NCBI RefSeq assembly: GCF_913060805.1
Contig: NZ_CAJXTC010000018.1
Location: 1 to 64,000, forward strand
DNA from: an uncultured Draconibacterium sp.
GTDB taxonomy: Bacteria; Bacteroidota; Bacteroidia; Bacteroidales; Prolixibacteraceae
Length of the DNA stretch: 64,000 bases
Direction of reading: 5' to 3'
Shown: in pieces, positions 47,419 through 55,804 of the stretch
Numbering within the stretch: position 1 is the first letter of the stretch
Layout of the letters: each line of letters opens with the position of its first letter
Made by a program: the position numbers and the translations under genes
The notes under the pieces: model-generated
Told to the model about the DNA's origin: nothing
Database searches by the model: none
What the model saw: the letters and a program-made list of their open reading frames with translations, nothing else

Positions 47419-48888
47419 ATGAGAGTAACACTATTTTGCGTGCTGTTATTGGCGGCATTTACACTGAATGGATTTGCACAGCAGAGTGATAATGATTTGC
47501 GTTTAAAAACTTTTCACTCTATTTCGAGCAACGAGTTAATGGAGTTTGCAACCGAACTGAGTTCTGATAAATATGAGGGGCGTTTGTCGGGCACTCCGGA
47601 ATATATGGAAGTGGCCAAATGGTGCGCTTCAAAGTTTGAAGAGTTTGGTGTAAAACCAGCAAATGGTGATAGTTACTTTCAGTATTTCCCGAACGAATAT
47701 TCCGAGGTGAACTCACTGGGTTCGGTGGTTTATTTTAACGGAGATGAAAAAACATACCTCGATTTTCCGGAAGATTATTTACCCGGCTCCAACTCGGCGA
47801 GTGGCACCGTTCAGGCCGAACTGGTTTATGTTGGCCACGGAATTACTGCTCCGGAACTGGGTTACGACGACTATAAAAACGTAGATGTAAAAGGTAAAAT
47901 TATCATTTTGGAAAGTGGGACACCTTATACCAAAAACGATGAAACACTGGCAAAATGGACGCCTTATGCTTATCACCGCTATAAATTCAGAAATGCAGTA
48001 AAACACGGTGCTGCCGGAATGATCTATGCCAGCAAACTGGCCAATCCGAACACGGTAAATCTCGAAGGTTTTGTTTATGCGCATGTGGATACAAAAGTGG
48101 TGACGCAAATTATGGCCGATGCCGGAAAAGATTACCAGCAGATTCGCGAGCAGTTGAAAAACATGGAAACGCCATCGTTTGAGCTTCCGGCAGAACAAAA
48201 AGTGTTTATCCGCGCCGAAACAAAATATTTCCCCGATGCGCAGGCTTGCAACGTGGTTGCAATGATCGAAGGTTCCGATCCAAAACTGAAAGATGAAGTT
48301 ATAATTATTGGCGGTCACCTCGATGGGCAGGGTATAATGGGCGATGTTACCTTTTCCAGCGCACTCGATAATGCATCCGGAATCAGCGATATTCTGGGGG
48401 CTGCAAAAGCTTTGGCAACGTCAGAAGTAAAGCCTAAACGTTCGGTACTTTTTATTCTTATCGGTGGCGAGGAGTGTGGTTTGTACGGCTCGAAATATTA
48501 CTGCGAAAATCCGCTCTTCCCTGTGGAGAAAACCAAAATGATGATCAACCTGGATATGGTTGGAAACGGCACCTCGTTTTTTATGTCGGGAGGAAAAACG
48601 CATTCGGCATTGTTCAATCATTTCGAGGATGCCAATAATAAGTACATCCACCGCGAGATGGGAGCTTCAGCAGTTAGCAAAAACTACGGACGACCTCGCT
48701 CCGATGCTTCAAATTTTGAAAATGTAGGCATAAAAACATTTGGCTTGTGGACTCGTAACTCGGTGTATCCGGTGCACTACCACATGCCCGCCGATAAAAC
48801 AAATGTGCTAACTCCGGAGATTATGGAAGATGCCGCAAAACTGCTTTATTTGGGCGTTTTGGGCGTGGCAAACGACACAAAACTTTAG
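47419..48888 (+). CDS. M28-family metallopeptidase, exported
   Basis: This 489-aa protein has a signal peptide (start MRVTLFCVLLLAAFTLNGFA), a PA domain in the middle region (VYVGHGITAPELGYDDYKN) and an M28 zinc-peptidase domain (about 265-485). Metal ligands are in IGGHLDGQ (His, Asp), ALDNASG (Asp), GGEECG (Glu-Glu), NLDMVG (Asp) and a late VHYHMP (His). M28 enzymes are aminopeptidases or carboxypeptidases. It would digest peptides in the periplasm or outside. It has its own promoter region, with about 150 bp upstream. Confidence 0.9.
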   Translation: MRVTLFCVLLLAAFTLNGFAQQSDNDLRLKTFHSISSNELMEFATELSSDKYEGRLSGTPEYMEVAKWCASKFEEFGVKPANGDSYFQYFPNEYSEVNSLGSVVYFNGDEKTYLDFPEDYLPGSNSASGTVQAELVYVGHGITAPELGYDDYKNVDVKGKIIILESGTPYTKNDETLAKWTPYAYHRYKFRNAVKHGAAGMIYASKLANPNTVNLEGFVYAHVDTKVVTQIMADAGKDYQQIREQLKNMETPSFELPAEQKVFIRAETKYFPDAQACNVVAMIEGSDPKLKDEVIIIGGHLDGQGIMGDVTFSSALDNASGISDILGAAKALATSEVKPKRSVLFILIGGEECGLYGSKYYCENPLFPVEKTKMMINLDMVGNGTSFFMSGGKTHSALFNHFEDANNKYIHREMGASAVSKNYGRPRSDASNFENVGIKTFGLWTRNSVYPVHYHMPADKTNVLTPEIMEDAAKLLYLGVLGVANDTKL

Positions 48889-48960
48889 CAGCGGCAAAAA
48901 TCGGTTCAACTTTTTATCGATTAGTCTTGTTACTGTGCTAATACTACTTGTGTGGCACCT

Positions 48961-49728
48961 ATGAAATCGAAAAAAGAACACTTTAAACGAACCCTACTCG
49001 ATCTGGCGAACAGAAAAGATCTCGTTCCGGGGATATACAACTATTGCGATCGTTGGTGCGAACGTTGTACCATGACGCAGAAATGTTTGACCTATTTGCA
49101 CGAACAGGAAAACAAAATTGAAGAGGATTCGCTAAATCCCGATGAGGAGAACAAAAACTTTTGGGATCAGATCCGCCTGGCATGGGAAGTGACCATGGAA
49201 ATGATTGAAGAGGATGCCGACAAAGAGGGGATCGACCTTAGTGATGTTGAAGATATTGAATTGCCCGAGCACATTGAGACGCCATTGGAAGTACAAGCGC
49301 GGAATTACGGAATCAACATTCATAAATGGATGAATAAGCACAAAGAGCTTTTTTCAGAGAAAGCTGAAAAGCTGGTGATGATAGACGACGATGCTTCGAT
49401 GATAAAATACCGCGACGCCGCCGAGGTAATTCAGTGGTACAGTGCTTTTATCGGGGCTAAAGTTCATCGTGCTCATCTGGAGTTGGAGCAGCGGCAAAAC
49501 GACCCCCACGATGAATACGGTTTATACGCCGACAACCTGGGATCGGCAAAAATTGCCATTATTGCCGTTAAACGATCGATGGATGCACTGTCAGTATTCT
49601 ACTCCGGTTTTAGTGAAATGGAAGACGAAATCCTGCAGTTTTTACTCGAACTTTCGCAGATAAAAAAGCAAATGCTAAAAACATTTCCGGGCGTAATGGA
49701 ATTCAAACGTCCGGGTTTTGATGATTAA
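48961..49728 (+). CDS. Hypothetical protein with N-terminal Cys motif
   Basis: This 255-aa cytoplasmic, mostly helical protein uses the ATG at 48961 (an in-frame GTG lies nine bases upstream). Near residue 22 there is a Cys cluster CDRWCERCTMTQKC (C-x3-C-x2-C-x5-C) that may bind zinc or an iron-sulfur cluster, followed by acidic segments and long helices. I do not know the family, but the pattern looks conserved. It is 72 bp after the peptidase gene and 62 bp before the DUF2797 gene. Confidence 0.6.
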   Translation: MKSKKEHFKRTLLDLANRKDLVPGIYNYCDRWCERCTMTQKCLTYLHEQENKIEEDSLNPDEENKNFWDQIRLAWEVTMEMIEEDADKEGIDLSDVEDIELPEHIETPLEVQARNYGINIHKWMNKHKELFSEKAEKLVMIDDDASMIKYRDAAEVIQWYSAFIGAKVHRAHLELEQRQNDPHDEYGLYADNLGSAKIAIIAVKRSMDALSVFYSGFSEMEDEILQFLLELSQIKKQMLKTFPGVMEFKRPGFDD

Positions 49729-49790
49729 TTTCCAATCTTTCCTTGTATCCTGCTACTTCTGTATTATTTTCACGTCAGAAAATACTCAAC

Positions 49791-50588
49791 ATGGAATTTG
49801 AAGGCAACATACGAAAAATGATTACCGAGCTTAATGCGCCGGTAAAATATACGCTGCCCATTGGCGACGAAAAAATTGATATGAATGCGCTGATCGGGAA
49901 AGAAATCTCGATGAAATTCGACGGGCAGATTAATTGTGTGTCGTGCGGGAAGAAAACGAAAACATCGTTTAGCCAGGGATTTTGCTACAACTGTCTTCAA
50001 ACCGCTCCCGAAGCAAGTGAATCAATCATTCGCCCCGAGTTGTCGAAAGCACATTTGGGAATTGCACGCGATATGGAATGGGCCAAAAAACACGACTTGA
50101 TCGACCATTTTGTATACCTGGCCGTGTCGAGCGCTTTAAAAGTTGGTGTTACCCGCGGTCATCAAATTCCAACGCGCTGGATCGATCAGGGAGCCAGTTA
50201 TGCCATTAAAATTGCCAAAACGCCAAACCGTCATATTGCCGGTGTTATCGAGGTATTTTTGAAGGATCATTTTACCGATAAAACCAACTGGCGGTCGATG
50301 TTGAAAAACGAAGTCTTGGCAGATTTTGATCTGGCCGCAGAAAAGGAACGTATTGCCAATCTGCTTCCTTTGGAATTACAGAAGTACATGGATACGGAAA
50401 ATGAGGTGACGGAAATAAATTACCCGGTTGAGCAGTTTCCTATGAAAATAAAAAGTATTGGTTTTGATAAACTACCTGAAATTACCGGAACATTGGCCGG
50501 TATAAAAGGGCAGTATTTAATCTTTGATGATAGTCGGGTACTGAATATCCGGAAACACAATGGTTACTTTTTGCGGGTAGCGATGTAG
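49791..50588 (+). CDS. DUF2797 protein
   Basis: This 265-aa protein starts MEFEGNIRKMITELN. It has a zinc-ribbon-like CVSCGKKT...CYNC segment (about 48-75) and the family's LKVGVTRGHQIPTRWIDQGA core. DUF2797 relatives usually have an extra Cys set just after the ribbon and near the VYLA strand; in this copy the corresponding positions are Ser, Ala or Asp (SESIIRPELSKAHLG). Function is unknown. It overlaps the convergent polyprenyl synthase gene by 25 bp. Confidence 0.8.
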   Translation: MEFEGNIRKMITELNAPVKYTLPIGDEKIDMNALIGKEISMKFDGQINCVSCGKKTKTSFSQGFCYNCLQTAPEASESIIRPELSKAHLGIARDMEWAKKHDLIDHFVYLAVSSALKVGVTRGHQIPTRWIDQGASYAIKIAKTPNRHIAGVIEVFLKDHFTDKTNWRSMLKNEVLADFDLAAEKERIANLLPLELQKYMDTENEVTEINYPVEQFPMKIKSIGFDKLPEITGTLAGIKGQYLIFDDSRVLNIRKHNGYFLRVAM

Positions 50589-51538
50589 TTCATCAGTTCG
50601 ATAAGCGATTCGCGAGCTTCACAATCCGGGAATTCCTGTAGGCCGGCAATTGCCCGGTCTTTAAACTCATTCATTTTTTGCTCGGCGTACTCAAGGCCGC
50701 CTTTTTCGGTTACCAGCTGAATCAGTTCTTCAACAACTGCTGAACTGTTATTCTTGCGTTTTATCAGCCTCAGAATACGTTTCCGTTCCGAACGGTCGGC
50801 TTCATTTAATACGTGCAGTAACGGCAGCGTGATTTTCTTTTCCTTAATGTCGTTGCCCGTTGGTTTGCCCAGCAAACCTTTCGACTGGTAATCGAAAATA
50901 TCGTCTTTTATCTGGAAAGCAATTCCGGCATCTTGCCCAATGCTGTACATTTTTTCAATGATCACTTCGTCGTCAACTGCCGATGCAGCGCCAATGGCCA
51001 TGCTTGTTGCAATTAACGAAGCTGTTTTTTTGCGGATGATCTCGAAATAGGTTTCATCGTCGATGTCGAGTTTGCGGCTCTTTTTCATCTGCAGGATTTC
51101 TCCTTCGGCCATATCCTGAACCGCACGCGAAATCAAATGCAGGAAATTGTATTTTTTGCTTTCGAGTTGCAATAGCAGTCCGCGGGCCAGAATATAATCG
51201 CCCACCAAAACGGCCAGTTTGTTTTTCCAAAGTGCCTTTACCGAAAACGACCCGCGGCGCTCGTACGACTCGTCAACAACATCGTCGTGTACCAGCGTGG
51301 CGGTGTGCAATAATTCAACAGAACAAGCCGCTAATTTCGAAGATTCATTGGTTCCGCCGTGCAATTTTGCCGATAAGAACACAAACATGGGGCGAAGTTG
51401 CTTGCCTTTGGTGCGATAAAGGAAGTTTAAAACGGTTGCCAGCAAAGGAATATCGCTCTGCAACGATTTCTTAAAATAAGGCTCAAAATCATGCAGTTCC
51501 TGTTCAATGGGGGCCTTTATTTTCTTTATCGTGGTCAT
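50564..51538 (-). CDS. Polyprenyl diphosphate synthase
   Basis: This 324-aa trans-isoprenyl diphosphate synthase has both aspartate-rich motifs, LVHDDVVDES (first) and FQIKDDIFDYQ (second), and the GKQLRP motif in the N-terminal region. It makes long-chain isoprenyl diphosphate for quinone or undecaprenyl-type carriers. It overlaps DUF2797 tail-to-tail and is divergent from an ArsR-family gene across 176 bp. Product chain length cannot be read safely, and the ispB/ispA/hepS distinction is open. Confidence 0.9.
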   Translation of the reverse strand: MTTIKKIKAPIEQELHDFEPYFKKSLQSDIPLLATVLNFLYRTKGKQLRPMFVFLSAKLHGGTNESSKLAACSVELLHTATLVHDDVVDESYERRGSFSVKALWKNKLAVLVGDYILARGLLLQLESKKYNFLHLISRAVQDMAEGEILQMKKSRKLDIDDETYFEIIRKKTASLIATSMAIGAASAVDDEVIIEKMYSIGQDAGIAFQIKDDIFDYQSKGLLGKPTGNDIKEKKITLPLLHVLNEADRSERKRILRLIKRKNNSSAVVEELIQLVTEKGGLEYAEQKMNEFKDRAIAGLQEFPDCEARESLIELMNYIATRKK

Positions 51539-51714
51539 TCCTTTTTCCGCTTCTCTTTCGATGAACGAACTTAGAATAATTTTAAATAAAAACAGACATT
51601 TTATTTAAAAATTCTAAAAATTACGGATTTTGTACAAATGTTAGATATCCGCACGCAAAAAAGCAGTAAACAAGTCTCAAATATTTATATATTTGCATTT
51701 TTAAAGGTATAACC

Positions 51715-52017
51715 ATGGTAGATATCAAGGAGATAAACGTCGAACGTTTGGAGGTTGCTGCCAGTATGCTGAAAGCAATGGCGCACCCGATGCGAATTGC
51801 GATTTTGAAGCATCTGGAGGGAGGAAAAAAATTAACTGTTACCGAGATTCACGAACTGCTAAAAATTGAGCAGTCAACCACATCGCATCACTTGGGCATT
51901 TTGCGCGACAAAGGTGTTTTGTGCTCGAAGCGCGAAGGAAAGAATACGTATTATTACCTGAGATACAATATTTTAAGCCAGATTGTTGATTGCCTGGAAA
52001 CCTGCACCTGCGATTAA
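51715..52017 (+). CDS. ArsR-family transcriptional regulator
   Basis: This 100-aa winged-helix protein has the ArsR fold: MAHPMRIAILKHLEGGKKLT, then a recognition helix STTSHHLGILRDKGVL. The C-terminus ends in a Cys-rich CLETCTCD, which could bind a metal or sense redox. No classical ELCVCDL motif is seen. Its regulated target may be the divergent polyprenyl synthase gene or itself. It is followed by a strong terminator. Confidence 0.85.
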   Translation: MVDIKEINVERLEVAASMLKAMAHPMRIAILKHLEGGKKLTVTEIHELLKIEQSTTSHHLGILRDKGVLCSKREGKNTYYYLRYNILSQIVDCLETCTCD

Positions 52018-52036
52018 AAGAATTTATTACGATAGG

Positions 52037-52068
52037 AAAAACCGCTGATTAAGATCAAGCGGTTTTTT
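52037..52068 (+). terminator. Terminator after the ArsR gene
   Basis: AAAAACCGCT (52037-52046) pairs with AGCGGTTTTT (52058-52067), with extra pairing in the loop, followed by T. Rho-independent. Confidence 0.9.
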
Positions 52069-52156
52069 TATGCAATAATTTTAAAGGTTTTCTTATTTTG
52101 TAGATCATTTTTATGATTCAATAGCCCGGATATTTTAATCTAATTTTTCAACTAAT

Positions 52157-55100
52157 TTGAAAATCGACCATTTCATAAGAAAGTACGGAAGCATACTATT
52201 ATTTGCTGTGTGTATTGTAGCCTTTTGGCAGGTTGCATTCCTTCAAAATGGGATGAAATGGGATTTTGTGGATGCCTATTTACCGGCACGTTACTTTTTA
52301 TCTGAAGCAGTTTTAAATAATGTTTTTCCGTTTTGGAATCCTTACATGTTGTATGGCGTGCCCTTTTATGCCGATCTGGTTTCTGTTTTTAATCCCGAAT
52401 TTTGGCTGGTTGCGAACATGTTTGGTTATTCGAATATTACCCTTCAATATGTTTTTTTAGCATATGTATTTTTTGCCGGGATCAACTTCAGGTATTTTTT
52501 GCAACGATTCAAGGTAGACGAATCGCTGGGGCTTTCCTTGGCAATTGCTTACATGCTTTCCGGTTTCACGGTGGGCAATGCACAACATCTTGGGTTTATT
52601 GCCGGATATGCATTGTTCCCCCTTGTTGTTGCCGCTTATGTGCAGTTTGTCTGGCAGCCCGAAACAAAAAGTTTGGTGCGCATGAGCCTCGTATTTTTAT
52701 TGATGGTTTTTGCCAGCTACCCGGGCATTACAATAATACTTTCCTATTTGTTGCTGGGTATCTTTACCTACTATTTGGTTTTGTCCATCAAGAGAAAAGA
52801 GAATGTTAAGCGGCTGCTTGTTTTTCATCTCATTTTGGCTGGTATTGTACTTGTTGGAAGTTCCGTATTGCTGTTGGCTTATTCGCAGGCGCAACCCTAT
52901 TTAAGTCGTTATTCAGGATTAACGCTCGAAGCCGTTTTAAGGCACCCGTTCACTTTGCGCTCATTTTGGTCGTTCTTATTTCCATTCAGTACAACAACCG
53001 ATGTGGTTTACTTCAACACCGATCCGTCCATGTCGAACGCATATTTCGGACTATTCGGATTTGTATTATTGGTTCATGCGCTAAGCGGTAAAATAAAACA
53101 AAAACTAGGGGTTGTCTTTTTGCTGTTTGCGGTATTAGCTTTGTTTACCGCATTGGGCAACCAGTTCTTTTTAAGGGAATTTCTGTACGATTATTTCCCT
53201 TTCATGAACATGTTTAAATATCCATCGATTTTTAGAGCATTGAGCATATTTGGTTTTCTAACTTATGCGGGGCTTAATTGTAAACTCAATGATTTTACAT
53301 CGGTGGATAAAAAGAAGCTATTGGCTATTGTTGGTCTGGTGGTAATCTTTATTCTTTTTGTACTTGCTCGATCGGCGGGCAAGCTCGAATCTGCTGGTCT
53401 TTTTGATTTTAATTTATCATTGGCCGATCGTTTAGAAACGGCGACAATTAATGAAGCTTTTATTTTGCAGGGCATCATTCATTTGTTGTTGTTGGGATGC
53501 TTTTTTCTGGTATTAGTTCTCGGCAGCAAACAGAAATATTTGCCTGTGGTATTTGTAATCCTGTTTGCCTTTGATGGAATTATTTCAGCACAGCTGAATT
53601 TGCATTACACGGTTGTTAGTAATATTGATCCTATTGTATTTCAAGAGTATTTAGATTCTGAACCCAAAGGATTTCCTATTCCTGAACTGCATCCGATTGG
53701 CGAAAATTCAGACAAAAATGCATCAGGTAAATTTACCTGGAGAAATAACAATGTGTTCCCCAAGCGTCCCACTTTCGATGGGTTGGTTTCTTTTAAAACC
53801 GATGGTTACTCAAGATTGAGTGATGATTTTCCGGAGCTACTGGAAATGTTGAAAAAGCAGCCACTTTTTTTCTTTTCCGACGATGTAAGGGAAAACGCCG
53901 ACACGGTTAATATTGGCCCGAAAACCATTTTGTTGGAATCTTCCGACTTGCAAAATATCAAAGGGAAAACGCTGCAACATCATCAATCAGACCAGTTGGA
54001 AATAAAGAGCTTTTCTCCGAACAAAATCGTTGTACACACCAAAACACAAAGTGAACAACTGCTGGTTTTTCAACAAAATTACTTTTCGGGTTGGAAAGTG
54101 GCTATCGACGGAAAAGTGCAGAAAATAGTTCAGGCAAACTATGCTTTAATGGGCACGCTCATTCCTGCAGGAGAGCATGTCGTTCAGTTCAGTTACAGTA
54201 ATAGGCTTATAATCGTGTTTTTTGTTGTGTCGATTTTGGTAATGCTGGTTTTGGCTAGTCTGATGATTTTTATACATTGGAAAGAGTATTCAAAACACCG
54301 GAGAATGATACTGTTGCTGGTTGTTGGATTTATGCTGCTTTTTGTTGTCTTTAGCGTAATTAACAGGTGGCACTATCATAGAAGTAAAAGCAGATTATTG
54401 CCCGAAATCATACAAGAATTCGAAGCCGTAAAAAACACCGATGTAACCACCTTTTTGAGTTATGCTTCAAATTCTCAGGTTGAGGTTCCCAATGTCGATC
54501 ATCAGTTTTATTTGGATGACAATATGAATGTGGCCGCTTTTGGTAAGTTGCTGGCCGAAACGCACTCGCAGCAATTTGCGCTTTCCTGGGTAAATGGTGC
54601 CATTAGCAAAGAGGTGAAAGCACTTTTTACCTCCTACTTCCCGACTGTTGAAAAAGAGATGATTTCCGGAAACTCTGGATTTATTCTGGCCGGAAAAGGC
54701 GATAATGCAGTTTCAGAGTTTGATGAGAATTTTGAGCAGGGAACAACGTCCTTATGGAAAACAGATAAAAATAGAATTAAAATCGACTCTATTTCTGCAG
54801 ATAGATATTACACCTTTATGCCAACTCAAAAATGGGGGACTGAATTGAAAATTATCGTTGATGAGGCGATTAAAGATCTGCAAAAAATAACGGTATCGGG
54901 TGATTTACGATTCCCTGAAAAATTTGCTGAGGTAAATATGGTTATTTCCGTATCGCGGGGGAAAGAGGAATTGGATTATTATACCCGAAAGGTTAGTGAT
55001 TTCACTTATGGTTCAGGAGTCTGGTCGCGTTTTGCGGTGATAAAAACTGTTGATTTTGATTTGCTTTCGGGAGATGTAATTCATATTTATTTATGGAATA

Positions 55101-55189
55101 GAACACAAGCCCGGTTTGATGTTGATAACCTAAAAGTGGAAATGTGTAATGGTAATGAGAAGCTATTCCCGAATGTGCCTGCAAAGTAG
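52157..55189 (+). CDS. YfhO-family large membrane protein
   Basis: This 1010-aa protein has about 12 transmembrane helices in the first ~470 residues, a soluble domain, then one or two TM segments near 680-730 and a large C-terminal extracytoplasmic domain. It resembles YfhO-type glycosyltransferase-like membrane proteins, which decorate cell-wall polymers. The frame has no ATG before the first helix; TTG at 52157 (MKIDHF) is the plausible start since an upstream in-frame stop lies at 52136 and the first helix begins at once. No ribosome-binding site is evident. Confidence 0.75.
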   Translation: MKIDHFIRKYGSILLFAVCIVAFWQVAFLQNGMKWDFVDAYLPARYFLSEAVLNNVFPFWNPYMLYGVPFYADLVSVFNPEFWLVANMFGYSNITLQYVFLAYVFFAGINFRYFLQRFKVDESLGLSLAIAYMLSGFTVGNAQHLGFIAGYALFPLVVAAYVQFVWQPETKSLVRMSLVFLLMVFASYPGITIILSYLLLGIFTYYLVLSIKRKENVKRLLVFHLILAGIVLVGSSVLLLAYSQAQPYLSRYSGLTLEAVLRHPFTLRSFWSFLFPFSTTTDVVYFNTDPSMSNAYFGLFGFVLLVHALSGKIKQKLGVVFLLFAVLALFTALGNQFFLREFLYDYFPFMNMFKYPSIFRALSIFGFLTYAGLNCKLNDFTSVDKKKLLAIVGLVVIFILFVLARSAGKLESAGLFDFNLSLADRLETATINEAFILQGIIHLLLLGCFFLVLVLGSKQKYLPVVFVILFAFDGIISAQLNLHYTVVSNIDPIVFQEYLDSEPKGFPIPELHPIGENSDKNASGKFTWRNNNVFPKRPTFDGLVSFKTDGYSRLSDDFPELLEMLKKQPLFFFSDDVRENADTVNIGPKTILLESSDLQNIKGKTLQHHQSDQLEIKSFSPNKIVVHTKTQSEQLLVFQQNYFSGWKVAIDGKVQKIVQANYALMGTLIPAGEHVVQFSYSNRLIIVFFVVSILVMLVLASLMIFIHWKEYSKHRRMILLLVVGFMLLFVVFSVINRWHYHRSKSRLLPEIIQEFEAVKNTDVTTFLSYASNSQVEVPNVDHQFYLDDNMNVAAFGKLLAETHSQQFALSWVNGAISKEVKALFTSYFPTVEKEMISGNSGFILAGKGDNAVSEFDENFEQGTTSLWKTDKNRIKIDSISADRYYTFMPTQKWGTELKIIVDEAIKDLQKITVSGDLRFPEKFAEVNMVISVSRGKEELDYYTRKVSDFTYGSGVWSRFAVIKTVDFDLLSGDVIHIYLWNRTQARFDVDNLKVEMCNGNEKLFPNVPAK

Positions 55190-55225
55190 AGCCATTTTCT
55201 TATTTTTACCTAAAATTATTCGATT

Positions 55226-55804
55226 ATGAAGCTCGTTTTTGCGACAAACAACAAACACAAACTGGAAGAATTGCAGGCTATTTTGGGCAATCATTTTTCC
55301 CTGCTTAGCTTAAAAGATATTGAATGTTTCGACGAAATTCCTGAGGAACAGCCCACATTGGAAGGAAATGCCAGCCAAAAAGCTTTTTATATTTATGATA
55401 AATTTAAAATAGACTGTTTTGCCGACGACACCGGACTGGAAATTGAAGCCCTGAACGGTGAGCCCGGAGTTTTTTCGGCACGTTATGCCGGCGAAGACAA
55501 AAATCCGGAGGCGAACATGCAGAAGGTGCTCGAAAAACTGGCTAAAATAAATGAACGGAAAGCACGTTTTAGAACTGTAATTTCGCTGGTTATTGACGGC
55601 GAAGAGACACAATTTGAAGGCATTGTAAACGGCGAAATTCTGAAGGAAAAACGTGGAGGTTCGGGATTTGGTTACGATCCTATTTTTAAACCCGACGGTT
55701 TCGATCAGTCGTTTGCCGAAATGGGCCTCGAAGATAAAAACAAGATCAGTCACCGCGGAAGAGCCGTACAAAAACTGGTCGACTATTTAAAAAAGCTGGA
55801 TTAA
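55226..55804 (+). CDS. rdgB: XTP/dITP diphosphatase (RdgB/HAM1)
   Basis: This 192-aa protein has the family's full layout: N-terminal [16 protein letters not shown] with substrate-binding TNNxHK, then [23 protein letters not shown] and a C-terminal [12 protein letters not shown] and SHRGRA. It hydrolyses non-canonical purine triphosphates (XTP, ITP, dITP) to monophosphates, protecting DNA. Cytoplasmic. Its stop is directly followed by the PorZ start codon, so they are probably co-transcribed. Confidence 0.95.
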   Translation: MKLVFATNNKHKLEELQAILGNHFSLLSLKDIECFDEIPEEQPTLEGNASQKAFYIYDKFKIDCFADDTGLEIEALNGEPGVFSARYAGEDKNPEANMQKVLEKLAKINERKARFRTVISLVIDGEETQFEGIVNGEILKEKRGGSGFGYDPIFKPDGFDQSFAEMGLEDKNKISHRGRAVQKLVDYLKKLD

